Origin: Bacillus sp. OV322
Lineage (GTDB): Bacteria; Bacillota; Bacilli; Bacillales; DSM-1321
DNA: 64,000 nucleotides
NCBI RefSeq assembly: GCF_900112495.1
Contig: NZ_FOMA01000002.1
Location: 124,001-188,000 of the forward strand
Direction of reading: 5' to 3'
Shown: piece after piece, positions 1 through 9,040 of the stretch
Layout of the letters: each line of letters starts with the position of its first letter
How positions within the stretch are numbered: position 1 is the stretch's first letter
The notes under the pieces: model-generated
Told to the model about the DNA's origin: nothing
What the model saw: only the letters and a program-made list of their open reading frames with translations
Database searches by the model: none
Translations under genes and position numbers: made by a program

Positions 1-779
1 ACATCTGCCGGGAATATAGCATGAGCACTGCCGCTTCCGAAAAAGCTGATGGCCGGAATCAGGACAACCCAAGCCAATAAACCGCCGCCAAGCATTTCCC
101 CTGCTACACGCGGTCCAATGATATATCCGACACCCAATAGCGAAGGAAAAGCATCAAGGCCGACTACAGCATTTTTAAAGTGTGAGATTCCTGTTTCTAC
201 CTCAGTTTTGAAGAGTTTAAAACCGTCTCCAAGTGCTTTTACAACACCGCCAATGGCTAAGCCGATACCAATCAGCTTGGCACTTGTGCCGCCTTCCTCA
301 CCTGACTTAAGCACTTCTGCACAAGCTGTGCCTTCAGGATATGGAAGTGTTTCATGTTCTCTTACAATCAAAAGCTGGCGAAGGGGAACCATCATGAAGA
401 CTCCCAGAAATCCGCCTGTTAATACGATAAACATGATCAGTCCCTGACTGACCGGAACCTTCCAGAGAAACAAGGCAGGAAGTGTGAAGACTGCACCGGC
501 TCCAATCGCTTCACCGGCTGTTGTCATGGTTTGGACAATATTGTTTTCCAGGATTGAATTTCTGCGGAAAACCCCCCGAAGAATGGCCATGGAAATAACA
601 GCAGCCGGAATGGAGGCTGAAACAGTTAAACCGATGAGCAATCCTAAATAGGCATTTGCTGCCCCGAAAATGACCGCAAGAATGATCCCGAGAATAATTG
701 CAGTTACAGTTAGTTCAGGAAGAGATCTGGATGCGGAAACGTAAGGGACGAAATTACTTTCTTTCGAATTATTAGACAA
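1..779 (-). CDS. OPT-family oligopeptide/metal-chelate transporter, partial (C-terminus outside window)
   Basis: Reading the minus strand from about 779 down to the window edge gives an uninterrupted hydrophobic protein of about 260 residues beginning SNNSKESNFVPYVSAS. It carries GAANAYLGLLIGLTVSASIP, TMTTAGEAIGAGAVFTLPAL and LPYPEGTACAEVLKSGEEGG, which match the N-terminal third of bacterial OPT/YSL-type transporters, inner-membrane proteins that import oligopeptides or metal chelates. I chose the TTG at 779 because AGGCGGTGG lies five bases upstream; an in-frame GTG at 788 is the alternative. The gene is cut by the window start and reads away from the amino-acid ABC operon. The substrate cannot be told from sequence. 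Confidence 0.8.
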   Translation of the reverse strand, partial: MSNNSKESNFVPYVSASRSLPELTVTAIILGIILAVIFGAANAYLGLLIGLTVSASIPAAVISMAILRGVFRRNSILENNIVQTMTTAGEAIGAGAVFTLPALFLWKVPVSQGLIMFIVLTGGFLGVFMMVPLRQLLIVREHETLPYPEGTACAEVLKSGEEGGTSAKLIGIGLAIGGVVKALGDGFKLFKTEVETGISHFKNAVVGLDAFPSLLGVGYIIGPRVAGEMLGGGLLAWVVLIPAISFFGSGSAHAIFPAD

Positions 780-820
780 TTTTTCCACCGCCTGTTTGAA
801 CTTTTAAAAACATAAAAAAC

Positions 821-850
821 ATTATAGCACTCTAATTTTAAGGTATGCAA
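821..850 (-). promoter_or_regulatory. SigA-type promoter of the OPT transporter
   Basis: On the minus strand TTGCAT (850-845) and TATAAT (826-821) are separated by 18 bases, about 40 bases upstream of the transporter start. The fit to the vegetative consensus is good. Confidence 0.6.
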
Positions 851-1231
851 TGAAAACTTTATATTTGCTATTTTCTGATAGTTGGCCACGCTTACTTTAC
901 TGCATTAAAGGGATTTGACAGAGATCCATGCGTGAAACGGTTCATTCCGTTATTACTATTCTGTCACAACTTACAGCAATATATTTAACCTGGAAGGTTA
1001 TTATTGTCGTCAATTGCAGGGAAGTAGAAGCCTGGTTGTCAAGAATTATTCCGGCTTAAATGAAGTTTTAATTTTACTGCACTTACATGAAGCCAACTGC
1101 AAAATTTTAGTTTGACGATGTTTAAAGAGTTTTGCTACAGGGTAAATAGCAGTAGCTTTATACATAATGCAGCTTCAATTTATTCTCAATAATTAAAAAA
1201 TTCAATTATTGGATCCAAGGGGGAAAGACTT
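850..1231. other. Intergenic region between divergent OPT transporter and amino-acid ABC operon
   Basis: About 380 bases with no convincing coding frame. TTGACA occurs at 915-920 but without a good -10 at the right distance. The 15-mer TTCAATTTATTCTCA at 1174-1188 just before an AATAAT sequence recurs at 4769-4783 before the gluconokinase gene, where a TATAAT follows. No riboswitch or T-box motif was recognised. Confidence 0.4.
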
Positions 1232-2002
1232 TTGAAGAAAATAGGAGTATTAGGTTTATTTTTTGCGTTGATTATTGCACTGTCTGCTTGCGGAACTTCC
1301 GATGACGGAGGAAGCGGGAAGAACAAGACATACCGTGTGGGCATAGATACGACATATCCACCATTTGAATATGAAGAAGGCGGGAAGTATAAAGGGATAG
1401 ATATTGATGTAATGAATGCAATTGCTAAAAGCCAGGGCTTTAAAGTGAAATACAGTGCCATGGACTTCCTTGGAATCATTCCTGCTATGCAGGCGGGAGA
1501 TTTGGATATGGCCATTGCAGGCATGAGCATCACAGATAAACGGAAAAAGGTAGTTGACTTTTCAGATCCGTATTTCAATGCGGGCCTTAGCCTTGTTGTA
1601 AAGAAGGGCAATAAGGATATTAAGACTATCAATGATTTAAAGGGCAAGCAAGTGGCTGTTAAAAAAGGGACAACCGGTGCGGCATTTGCTGCAGAAAAGG
1701 CAGATAAGATAGGATTTAAGGTTGTTCAATTCAATGACAGCCCCTCCATGTTCCAGGAAGTGTCAAATGGAAGTTCAGATGTCCTGATCGAAGACTATCC
1801 GGTTATTGCCTACGCTATTTCCAAAAAAGATCTTGGGCTTGAAATTGTCGGGGACAGGCTGAATGGAGATAAATACGGCATTGCTGTTTTAAAAGGGGAG
1901 AACGGTGACCTTTTGAAAAAAGTCAACAAGGGCCTGGCTGAATTGAAGGAAAACGGAAAATACGATGAAATCATCAAAAAATATCTTGGTGATCAAAAAT
2001 AG
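1232..2002 (+). CDS. Polar amino-acid ABC transporter, substrate-binding lipoprotein
   Basis: Extracellular solute-binding protein (SBP family 3) that captures a polar amino acid and hands it to the permease encoded next. A signal peptide ends in a lipobox (LSAC, lipidated Cys20). TYPPFEYEEGGKYKGIDIDV and AIAGMSITDKRKKVVDFS are typical of GlnH/ArtP-like binding proteins; length of 256 residues is normal. TTG start at 1232, fixed by AAGGGGGAAAG at 1218-1228. First gene of a three-gene operon ending at 3429, in the order binding protein-permease-ATPase seen in glutamine and arginine importers. Which amino acid is carried is not determinable here. Confidence 0.9.
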   Translation: MKKIGVLGLFFALIIALSACGTSDDGGSGKNKTYRVGIDTTYPPFEYEEGGKYKGIDIDVMNAIAKSQGFKVKYSAMDFLGIIPAMQAGDLDMAIAGMSITDKRKKVVDFSDPYFNAGLSLVVKKGNKDIKTINDLKGKQVAVKKGTTGAAFAAEKADKIGFKVVQFNDSPSMFQEVSNGSSDVLIEDYPVIAYAISKKDLGLEIVGDRLNGDKYGIAVLKGENGDLLKKVNKGLAELKENGKYDEIIKKYLGDQK

Positions 2003-2059
2003 AGAAGAGATTGTTAAGGCGTGCATACCGCGCGTCTTCTTTTTGGGGGGAGCGGAATT

Positions 2060-2704
2060 ATGGATGTAATCAGTGAAGCCTTTCCTTATTTAATGAAAGG
2101 GCTGCAGACGACGCTTTATATTTTTGTTATTGCTGTCATTCTTGGTTTTATCATTGGTCTGATTGTTGCATTAATGAGGCTTGCGCCTCTTAAGCTGTTA
2201 AATGGGATCGCCCTGGTCTTCATCAACGCTATCCGGGGGACGCCATTCATCGTGCAATTATTTTTTATCTATCAGGGTTTAAACACTCTATCTTTCATTC
2301 ATTTAGATAGAACAACAGCCGGAATTGTGACGGTAGCCATTAATGCAGGTGCATACTTTGCGGAAATTATCCGTGCGGGCATCCAGTCAATAGACAAAGG
2401 CCAGACAGAGGCGGCAAGGTCGCTTGGTTTAACGAGCAGACAGGCGATGACCTCCATCGTTCTCCCGCAGGCATTCCGCCGGATGCTGCCAACGATCACG
2501 AATCAGGCAATTATCAGCTTAAAGGATACCTCGCTGCTTTCTATAATCGGCATTGCTGATTTAACACAGAGAGGCCAGATTCAGCAGGCGGCAACATTCG
2601 AAGCCTTTAAAATCTGGCTGGCAGTCGGAATCATCTATTTCATCATCATCTATCTCTTAACACTGCTTGCCAATTTCCTAGAGAGGAGATTTATAGTCAG
2701 ATGA
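2060..2704 (+). CDS. Polar amino-acid ABC transporter, permease
   Basis: HisM/GlnP-type inner-membrane permease of about 214 residues. The cytoplasmic EAA loop is clear ([20 protein letters not shown]), followed by [19 protein letters not shown], which contacts the ATPase. Hydrophobic segments at both ends fit five transmembrane helices. I placed the start at ATG 2060 because a purine-rich GGGGGGAGCGG precedes it; an in-frame GTG at 2021 would add 13 residues with no ribosome site. The stop overlaps the start of the downstream ATPase gene (ATGA), so translation is probably coupled. Confidence 0.9.
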   Translation: MDVISEAFPYLMKGLQTTLYIFVIAVILGFIIGLIVALMRLAPLKLLNGIALVFINAIRGTPFIVQLFFIYQGLNTLSFIHLDRTTAGIVTVAINAGAYFAEIIRAGIQSIDKGQTEAARSLGLTSRQAMTSIVLPQAFRRMLPTITNQAIISLKDTSLLSIIGIADLTQRGQIQQAATFEAFKIWLAVGIIYFIIIYLLTLLANFLERRFIVR

Positions 2705-3429
2705 GCATGATTTCAGTGAAAAATTTAAAAAAGTCATTCGGTGAGCTTGAAGTGCTGAAAGACATCAATACGGTAATTAACGAAAGAGAAGTGGTGTGTG
2801 TCATCGGGCCATCCGGCTCAGGGAAAAGTACATTCCTCCGCTGCCTGAACAGGCTTGAAGATATTACAGGCGGACATGTAATCGTGAATGGTCATGACAT
2901 CACTGACCCCAAAATTAATATTAATGAAATTCGCCAGGAAGTCGGGATGGTCTTTCAGCAGTTCAATCTTTTTCCGCATAAAACAGTCCTGGAAAATATA
3001 ATGCTCGCGCCCATGAAAGTGCGGTCGGCGGAAAAGGGAGCTGCTAAAAATAAAGCATTGGAACTGTTAAAGAAGGTAGGATTATCGGACAAAGCCGAAA
3101 ATTATCCTGCTCAATTATCAGGCGGACAGCAGCAGCGGGTAGCCATCGCAAGGGCACTGGCTATGAATCCTAAAATCATGCTGTTTGATGAGCCTACCTC
3201 AGCCTTGGATCCGGAAATGGTGGGAGACGTGCTGGATGTCATGAAACAGCTTGCACAAGAAGGAATGACGATGGTGGTTGTTACCCACGAAATGGGATTT
3301 GCACGTGAAGTGGGTGACCGTGTTTTATTTATGGACGGCGGATACATCGTGGAGGAAAATAAACCGGAAGCTTTATTCGGAAATCCCCAGCATGAAAGAA
3401 CAAAGTTATTTTTAAGCAAGGTATTGTAA
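2701..3429 (+). CDS. Polar amino-acid ABC transporter, ATP-binding protein
   Basis: Cytoplasmic ATPase (242 residues) energising the importer. Walker [10 protein letters not shown] at about residues 37-45, Q-loop [10 protein letters not shown], signature [15 protein letters not shown], Walker [13 protein letters not shown] and switch His in [10 protein letters not shown] are all present. It closely resembles GlnQ/ArtR. Start ATG 2701 overlaps the permease stop and follows GAGAGGAGA. A Rho-independent terminator follows 18 bases after the stop, so this ends the operon. Confidence 0.93.
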   Translation: MSMISVKNLKKSFGELEVLKDINTVINEREVVCVIGPSGSGKSTFLRCLNRLEDITGGHVIVNGHDITDPKININEIRQEVGMVFQQFNLFPHKTVLENIMLAPMKVRSAEKGAAKNKALELLKKVGLSDKAENYPAQLSGGQQQRVAIARALAMNPKIMLFDEPTSALDPEMVGDVLDVMKQLAQEGMTMVVVTHEMGFAREVGDRVLFMDGGYIVEENKPEALFGNPQHERTKLFLSKVL

Positions 3430-3446
3430 GAGAAAATGCAGAGATG

Positions 3447-3478
3447 GATCAGGTGAACGTTGACCTGGTCTTTTTTTT
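3447..3478 (+). terminator. Rho-independent terminator of the amino-acid ABC operon
   Basis: GATCAGGT and ACCTGGTC form an 8-bp stem (one G-U pair) around GAACGTTG, followed by eight T residues. Confidence 0.85.
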
Positions 3479-3545
3479 GTTTACGAATTACGTAAAGGAA
3501 TAAAGATAGAAGTGATTTTTCCGAAAAACCAAAAAAGCCAATGAT

Positions 3546-3573
3546 AAAAAAAGCCGCTGAAGCAGCTTTTTTT
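3546..3573 (-). terminator. Terminator of the RpiR-type regulator gene
   Basis: On the minus strand AGCTGCT-TC-AGCGGCT followed by a T run lies directly after the stop codon of the regulator gene. The A run on the other side could let it act on the plus strand too. Confidence 0.6.
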
Positions 3574-3576
3574 ATT

Positions 3577-4404
3577 TCAAGCTCTGGATGTTGCTGTTTC
3601 TCTGCTGGCAGGCAATCCCGACATTTCTCTTCTTTTCACCATAGCATTTACATATAGGGCATCGATCAAGCTCAACTGTGTGATCAGGGATGCCAGGTCT
3701 TCTGGTCTGTATTCGGTTTCCTCCGAACTTGTGCAAAGTGAAACATGTGCCCTCCGAGCCAGAGGGGAGTTGGGAAAGCCAGTAATGGCAATTGTTTTTG
3801 CTCCTTTTTCAAGCGCCGCATCCAGTATCTTCAGGCTCTCTTTATCAGACCCAGAATGAGAAATGATAACAGCTGTATCCTGGCTGTCAAGCTGGGAAGC
3901 AAACATTGACTGAGAATGTGAGTCCATAAAAGAGTACGCATGAAATCCAGCAGAGATAAACTTCTGGAATGCATCCATTGCAATAGAAGATGAACCGGAA
4001 GCTCCATAAAAAGAAATTCGTTTTGCTAAAAGTATCCATTCAGCTGCTTTTTCTACGGAAGCGCATTCATTTAATTGCAGCGTATTTGCCAAAGAACGTA
4101 TATTGGACTTGAAAATTCTTTCGGTAATGTTTTCTCCATCGTTAATTAATTCACTGGCTGGCTGAACGGCTGTCATGGATTCAGAAGCAAGTGCAATCTT
4201 CATGGCCTGGTATCCCTTGTAGCCGATCCGCTTGCAAAAACGAAATACGGTTGCTTCTGCAACTTTTAGGTCTTCAGCCACTTCATTTATGGAGCAATGA
4301 ATAATTTTACCGGAATTTTCAAGAATATAATCAGCTATTATTTTTTCTTTATCGCTGAATCTCGGATAATAGGAACGTATTTTACTCAAACAATTTGTAT
4401 TCAT
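3577..4404 (-). CDS. RpiR/MurR-family transcriptional regulator (HTH + SIS)
   Basis: A 275-residue regulator with an N-terminal HTH_6 domain (about residues 15-75; INEVAEDLKVAEATVFRFCK contains the recognition helix) and a C-terminal SIS sugar-phosphate-binding domain (about 110-250; ISFYGASGSSSIAMDAF and AVIISHSGSDKESLKIL). Members sense phosphosugars and control carbohydrate genes. It is divergent from the gluconokinase gene, so gluconate or 6-phosphogluconate is a reasonable effector, by inference from context. A CcpA-like cre site lies over its likely transcription start. Confidence 0.88.
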   Translation of the reverse strand: MNTNCLSKIRSYYPRFSDKEKIIADYILENSGKIIHCSINEVAEDLKVAEATVFRFCKRIGYKGYQAMKIALASESMTAVQPASELINDGENITERIFKSNIRSLANTLQLNECASVEKAAEWILLAKRISFYGASGSSSIAMDAFQKFISAGFHAYSFMDSHSQSMFASQLDSQDTAVIISHSGSDKESLKILDAALEKGAKTIAITGFPNSPLARRAHVSLCTSSEETEYRPEDLASLITQLSLIDALYVNAMVKRREMSGLPASRETATSRA

Positions 4405-4480
4405 GTAAAATTTCCCTTCTGCGTTATTGAGTGGTGTTTTCCCTATCTTTCATGTAAAAAGGTTTTCTGCTATAAAAAAA

Positions 4481-4505
4481 TGTAAGCGTTATTAAAAAAA
4501 TTATA
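4481..4505 (-). promoter_or_regulatory. Candidate cre (CcpA) site and -10 box of the RpiR-type gene
   Basis: TGTAAGCGTTATTA at 4481-4494 differs from the cre consensus TGWAANCGNTNWCA at one position. On the minus strand a TATAAT (4505-4500) lies just upstream of it, so the site would cover the transcription start, a common arrangement for catabolite repression. No good -35 is visible. Confidence 0.45.
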
Positions 4506-4912
4506 GCACAAATATCGCCGGAAATATTTTTCGGAAGCTATACAAGTATGAAAAATTTTTTTTCATATGATAAAATGTTAGGGAGATATATGTGCGCCTA
4601 AGGGATTCTTATGATTATAAGGGGATTGCTGCTTCTTTCGGGATTTTTTTGAAGTGCTGTGATTTTCTGCATGCAATAACGGGAGAGACTTAAATTTAAG
4701 CGCATTCTTTTTTTCATTGCGACGGATGAAGCGGAATTATGCAATGAACAGCACATGATGCCTTTGCATTCAATTTATTCTCATATAATAGAACCTTAGT
4801 TTATTCTTGGAAGATATATACTTTTAAGATTGGGCCAGGAAGGCAGCTAATGTCTTCTTTTATTTGGACATGCATGATGAGTTAAAAAAGTTAGATGCAA
4901 GGAGGCAGCATA
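4506..4912. other. Divergent intergenic region before gluconokinase
   Basis: AT-rich and non-coding. TATAAT at 4784-4789 is the best -10 for the kinase gene; it is preceded by the 15-mer TTCAATTTATTCTCA shared with 1174-1188. No clear regulator operator palindrome was found. Confidence 0.35.
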
Positions 4913-6460
4913 ATGAGCGAAAAATATCTAATTGGTGTAGACATAGGGACAACGAGTACAAAATCTGTGGTATTCGCAAAAAACGGAAGAATCATTTCCA
5001 GCCATAGCCAAGAGTATCCGTTGTATTCCCCTACTCCAGAGACGGCTGAACAAGATCCGGAAGAAATTTTCCAGGCCGTAATTTCCACAGTAAAAGTAGC
5101 CGTAAAGAAAAGTAATGTGCATCCAGAGGATATTCTGTGTGTATCTTTCAGTGCGGCCATGCACAGCCTTATTGCTGTGAACAAAGATGGAAAGCCGCTT
5201 ACAAGGTGCATTACCTGGGCGGATAACCGGAGTGCAGAATGGTCAGAGAAGATTCTGAGTGAAATGGGCGGACACGAAATTTATCTCAGGACAGGCACGC
5301 CAATACACCCAATGTCGCCGCTTTCGAAACTAGTCTGGCTGCAGAATGAACAAAGCAGCCTATTTTCAATGACATATAAATTTATTTCTATCAAAGAATA
5401 TGTCTTCTTTAAGCTGTTTGGACAGTATGTTGTAGACCATTCTATAGCTTCTGCAACAGGCTTGCTGAACCTGAAAGCCATGCAATGGGACGAGGGTGCA
5501 TTAAATGTGGCGGGCATTACCAGTGATCAGCTGTCACAGCTTGTGCCGACTACTTACAGCCTGACTGGCCTTGATGCTGGCTATTCAGCTGAAATGAATT
5601 TGCCGCAAAGTGTGCCGTTTGTCGTTGGCGCCAATGACGGCGTTTTGTCAAACCTTGGAGTGAACGCTATTAAACCGGGGGTAGTGGCAGTTACAATCGG
5701 TACAAGCGGTGCAATCCGCACAGTAGTTGACCGCCCGATAACAGATCCAAAAGGAAGGATTTTCTGTTATGCATTGACGGAAAATCATTGGGTCATCGGC
5801 GGGCCGGTCAACAATGGCGGCATGATTTTCCGCTGGGTAAAAGAACAAATCGGTTCAGCAGAGGTTGAAACGGCGAAGCGCCTTGGAATGGATGCCTATG
5901 AAGTACTGACATCCATTGCGGCCAAAGTAAGCCCGGGTTCTGAGGGATTGCTGTTCCATCCATACCTTGCTGGAGAAAGGGCTCCATTATGGGATGCTAA
6001 TGCACGAGGCTCATTCTTTGGTCTTGGGCTCCACCATAAAAAAGAACACCTTATCCGGGCTGTATTGGAAGGTGTAATTTTCAACCTGTATTCTGTACTG
6101 CTTGCACTGAAGGAATTAATCGGAGAACCAGTGAAAATCCAGGCTACAGGCGGTTTTGCTAAATCGGAGCTATGGAGGCAGATGATGGCTGATATTTTCA
6201 ACCATGAAGTATTTGTCCCGGAAAGCGTTGAAAGCTCTTGCCTGGGTGCAGTTATTCTTGGCTTATATTCTTTAGGAGAGATTGACTCGCTTGATGCTGT
6301 ATCCGATATGGTGGGAGCAGACCATTATCATAAGCCAGTTCCTGAAAATGTGGAAATTTATGAAGAACTTGTTCCAATTTTCATTAGAATGTCCCGTTTA
6401 CTGAAGGAAGAATATAAAGCTATCTCAGATTTTCAGCGTAAAATGAGTTCGAATTCTTAA
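4913..6460 (+). CDS. gntK: Gluconokinase (FGGY family)
   Basis: Cytoplasmic sugar kinase of about 515 residues that phosphorylates gluconate to 6-phosphogluconate for the pentose phosphate pathway. The N-terminal phosphate loop GVDIGTTSTKSVVF, the substrate-side TPIHPMSPLSKLVWL and TWADNRSAEW, and the C-terminal ATP-binding IQATGGFAKSELWRQMMADI match Bacillus GntK closely; xylulokinase is less likely because of the TPIHPM segment. ATG 4913 is chosen over ATG 4895 because AAGGAGG falls between them. Unlike the B. subtilis gnt operon no GntR, permease or 6-phosphogluconate dehydrogenase follows; the gene stands alone beside an RpiR-type regulator and ends at a strong terminator. Confidence 0.88.
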   Translation: MSEKYLIGVDIGTTSTKSVVFAKNGRIISSHSQEYPLYSPTPETAEQDPEEIFQAVISTVKVAVKKSNVHPEDILCVSFSAAMHSLIAVNKDGKPLTRCITWADNRSAEWSEKILSEMGGHEIYLRTGTPIHPMSPLSKLVWLQNEQSSLFSMTYKFISIKEYVFFKLFGQYVVDHSIASATGLLNLKAMQWDEGALNVAGITSDQLSQLVPTTYSLTGLDAGYSAEMNLPQSVPFVVGANDGVLSNLGVNAIKPGVVAVTIGTSGAIRTVVDRPITDPKGRIFCYALTENHWVIGGPVNNGGMIFRWVKEQIGSAEVETAKRLGMDAYEVLTSIAAKVSPGSEGLLFHPYLAGERAPLWDANARGSFFGLGLHHKKEHLIRAVLEGVIFNLYSVLLALKELIGEPVKIQATGGFAKSELWRQMMADIFNHEVFVPESVESSCLGAVILGLYSLGEIDSLDAVSDMVGADHYHKPVPENVEIYEELVPIFIRMSRLLKEEYKAISDFQRKMSSNS

Positions 6461-6484
6461 GTCCAGAAAATATACATTTACAGT

Positions 6485-6526
6485 CCCCAGTTTCCTTTCT
6501 GCCGTGAAAGGAAACTGGGGATTTTC
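6485..6526 (+). terminator. Terminator of gluconokinase gene
   Basis: CCCCAGTTTCCTTT and AAAGGAAACTGGGG form a perfect 14-bp stem with a CTGCCGTG loop, followed by a T-rich tail. Confidence 0.9.
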
Positions 6527-6536
6527 TTTATATATT

Positions 6537-6766
6537 AGACTGATTTCGTAAATTTTGTTGCTATCGAACAAGGTGGCTGATTCCAGCTCCAGGATGCTCG
6601 CTTTCCGCGGGGCGGGCGGTGAGCCTACTCTGCTGCGCCTGCTTAGGTCACACCTTCCCGCTAATCTAATAAGCTGGAGTCTTGCGCCTTTCGCTCCAAT
6701 CAACCTGAATTAACAATGGGATGCCTCACAGAACGCAAAAAAACAGTAATCTTTAATAAAAGAGCC
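6537..6766 (-). repeat. Dispersed intergenic repeat, copy 1
   Basis: Minus-oriented copy of a ~225-bp repeat present at least nine times here. Its marks are a terminal TTTCGTAAA-TTTGTTGCTAT, the core GGATGCTCGCTTTCCGCGGG, a G+C-rich inverted repeat around GTGAGCC and CTCCAATCAACCTG. It lies between gluconokinase and the YukJ-like gene and has no coding capacity of its own; this copy has diverged in the centre. Confidence 0.85.
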
Positions 6767-6787
6767 ATATATTATAATCAGCGGAGG

Positions 6788-7492
6788 TCAAGGCGCTCCC
6801 GCATTTTTTAACAATTGATCATGTGTACAGGTCCCATTGGGGTAGCCTCGTTCATCTGTACACCAGGACTGCGAAAGAAATGCTAAAAACACGGCCGTCC
6901 AATGTGAATCAAATTGAATGAGGATGCCCCCATCATGATAGATCCCATTGTCCCTGGCCCAGTCCTTTTCGTTTCCAGGTTTATCTTCATTTCCCTGGTT
7001 CATATGAACATTATGCATCCCATTTTCCGGGCGGAACCCGAACACTTTATCAGTGGTATTTTCAGGCCCGAATCTGGATCCGTAGATATATACGGCAGCC
7101 TTCTCTGTTTTTGCTTTTTGAATATAAGCATCAAGCCTGTCATTCAAATCATCATTTGGACCTGCTGCATCAAAGGGCAATGCTTTCATTAAAGAAGGGT
7201 CAAATAGTCTGCCTCGTACATAATCCAGCCCAGGAATGCTGCTTTCCTTGTCAATTCTTGTATATCCCGGCTTCATGGCAAGGAGGGCACTCAAGGAAGT
7301 ATCGTTAAAATTTTCATCTGCCATATACAGCACCTCGGACTGCTGTGAGCTTGACATCACATTCACTGCAATTCTGTAATGTATGCCTTCCTCGCCAATC
7401 ATATGGATTTGGTAATGGGGAGTATCGGCATTCCGTTCAGGACGGCCTTCTAAAACAATTCCCTTCAGTACACCATAATTCTGAACTGGCAT
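6788..7492 (-). CDS. yukJ: YukJ/DUF2278-family protein
   Basis: About 234 residues, beginning MPVQNYGVLKGIVLEGRPER, typical of the DUF2278 (YukJ) family; biochemical function is not established. Conserved-looking features are HYQIHMIGEEGIHYRIAVNV, YGSRFGPENTTDKVFGFRPE, and HDGGILIQF near the C-terminus. No signal peptide or membrane segment, so probably cytoplasmic. Start ATG 7492 follows AGGAGG by six bases; the longer frame from 7543 has no ribosome site. Single gene, facing away from deoR. Confidence 0.8.
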   Translation of the reverse strand: MPVQNYGVLKGIVLEGRPERNADTPHYQIHMIGEEGIHYRIAVNVMSSSQQSEVLYMADENFNDTSLSALLAMKPGYTRIDKESSIPGLDYVRGRLFDPSLMKALPFDAAGPNDDLNDRLDAYIQKAKTEKAAVYIYGSRFGPENTTDKVFGFRPENGMHNVHMNQGNEDKPGNEKDWARDNGIYHDGGILIQFDSHWTAVFLAFLSQSWCTDERGYPNGTCTHDQLLKNAGAP

Positions 7493-7854
7493 AAACATCC
7501 TCCTGACATTTTTAAGAATGTAACAATGAGAGGGACTAAACATGGCTTTATATGCGCGTAACAGTTTCCATAAATATCTGGCGTTTGCGAAATGTCCGCT
7601 CTTTATTTATACCACATTTTAAGATGAATTCACTAAATATTCCGTTTACTTTAATTAAGTAGAGGTTTTTCCTGGATTGAATGGGAAAGCGGTCATTGTT
7701 CCCTTTTTTTACGTTCATTGTGAGGAATGTCCTATTTTAAGTTGGCTTTGTTAAAGTACATTGTTGATTGGAGTGCATTCGAAAAAAAGAAGTAGCACTT
7801 TCCAATATTTTTGGTAGAATAATGTTAATTCAATTAGGTGAGCGGGTGTGCTTT
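7493..7854. other. Divergent intergenic region yukJ-deoR
   Basis: About 360 bases, AT-rich, without a credible ORF. TAGAAT at 7815-7820 may be the -10 of deoR but lacks a good -35; no palindromic operator is obvious. Confidence 0.3.
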
Positions 7855-8790
7855 ATGGATGATGAAAAAATCAAAAAAATTATCGAGGCGGCTAAGCTCT
7901 ATTATTTGCATGATTATAATCAAAACGACATTGCCAAAAAGCTTGGGGTGTCAAGGCCTACAGTATCCCGCTTTTTGCAGCAGGCAAAAACCAAGGGAAT
8001 TGTCCAAATCACCATTATGGATCCGGCAGAAAATTCGGCTGACCTGGCAAGAAAGCTACAGCATAGATATCAGCTTAAAGATGCCATCATTGTGCCGGTG
8101 CCCTTCAATGATGAAGAACTGATAAAACGGAGGCTTGGTGAAAGAGCAGCGGCTTATTTGCATGAAGTTGTTGCGGACGGCGATATTGTCGGAGTTACGT
8201 GGGGAACAACACTTTACCATATCGCTTCTGAATTAAAGCCCAAAGCAGTGAGAAATGTTAAGGTGGTACAGCTAAAGGGAGGCGTCAGCCACTCCGAAAA
8301 AAACACATATGCATCTGAAATATTATTCCTTTTTGGCAAGGCTTACAACTCAGTGCCTATCCAGCTTCATCTTCCTGCTATTGTTGACCATATGGCTGTC
8401 AAGCAAGCCATGGAGGCAGACCGCCATATACGCAGGGTGCTGGATACAGGCAAGGAAGCAAATATTGCTGTTTTCACGGTCGGTTCAGTTGAAGCAGAAT
8501 CGCTATTATTTCAAATGGGCTATTTTACTGAGGATGAAAAAAGGCACCTCTATGAGCATGCGGCAGGTGATATCTGCTCCCGGTTTTATGATAAAAGCGG
8601 GAAAGTTTGCAATGAAGGAATTAATCAGCGGACATTAGGTATTGAACTGGATTGCCTGAAAGATAAGGATCAGTCGATTCTGGTAGCCGGGGGTTCTGCC
8701 CGGATTGCTGGAATCAAAGGTGCTTTAAGCGGAGGATACGCCAACATTTTAATAACCGACCAATATACTGCACAGGCTCTGCTTGGATAG
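7855..8790 (+). CDS. deoR: Deoxyribonucleoside regulator DeoR (SorC family)
   Basis: A 311-residue repressor close to B. subtilis DeoR, which binds deoxyribose-5-phosphate and controls nucleoside catabolism. The N-terminal HTH is at about residues 18-42 (NQNDIAKKLGVSRPTVSRFL); the rest is the sugar-binding domain with VGVTWGTTLYHIA, VVQLKGGVSHSEKNTYASEI and a C-terminal VAGGSARIAGIKGAL. I chose ATG 7855 (MDDEKIKKI) by agreement with the family; a GTG at 7846 is possible. It is followed, after its own terminator, by cytidine deaminase and a nucleoside transporter, rather than the deoC-nupC-pdp set of B. subtilis. Confidence 0.9.
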   Translation: MDDEKIKKIIEAAKLYYLHDYNQNDIAKKLGVSRPTVSRFLQQAKTKGIVQITIMDPAENSADLARKLQHRYQLKDAIIVPVPFNDEELIKRRLGERAAAYLHEVVADGDIVGVTWGTTLYHIASELKPKAVRNVKVVQLKGGVSHSEKNTYASEILFLFGKAYNSVPIQLHLPAIVDHMAVKQAMEADRHIRRVLDTGKEANIAVFTVGSVEAESLLFQMGYFTEDEKRHLYEHAAGDICSRFYDKSGKVCNEGINQRTLGIELDCLKDKDQSILVAGGSARIAGIKGALSGGYANILITDQYTAQALLG

Positions 8791-8803
8791 CGGAGATGAA
8801 AAA

Positions 8804-8833
8804 ACTGATCCTATAGCGGGATCGTTTTTTTTT
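8804..8833 (+). terminator. Terminator after deoR
   Basis: GATCC-TATAGC-GGGATC hairpin followed by nine T residues starting 16 bases after the stop codon. Confidence 0.85.
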
Positions 8834-8982
8834 GCCTGGTTTATTTTTTGGCTCTGTTTTTAACCCCTTTTCTTAAAAGTGTTGGTTTTAATAAGTTCTG
8901 GGATGCGATCCCATTGGCCACCATGTTCCATATCAATAAAATTTACGAAAAAAATTATATACCAGAAAAATTTTTTTTACAT

Positions 8983-9030
8983 TTGTTCAATTTCCTGTTT
9001 ACAATTGTTCAAGTCCTGTTGTAGTATAAA
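8983..9030 (+). promoter_or_regulatory. Promoter of cdd-nupC with candidate DeoR operator half-sites
   Basis: TTGTTCAA occurs twice in direct orientation, at 8983-8990 and 9005-9012, 22 bases apart, i.e. about two helical turns. The copies flank a TTTACA (-35, 8998-9003) that pairs with TAGTAT (-10, 9022-9027) at 18 bases. Spaced half-sites around the promoter fit an oligomeric SorC-type repressor such as DeoR; the assignment is inferred. Confidence 0.5.
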
Positions 9031-9040
9031 AGTGTTAGAA

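Noticed and set aside
49-447. Plus-strand frame of 132 codons at the window start
   Set aside because: It is the antisense of the OPT transporter frame, whose minus-strand translation is clearly a conserved membrane protein.
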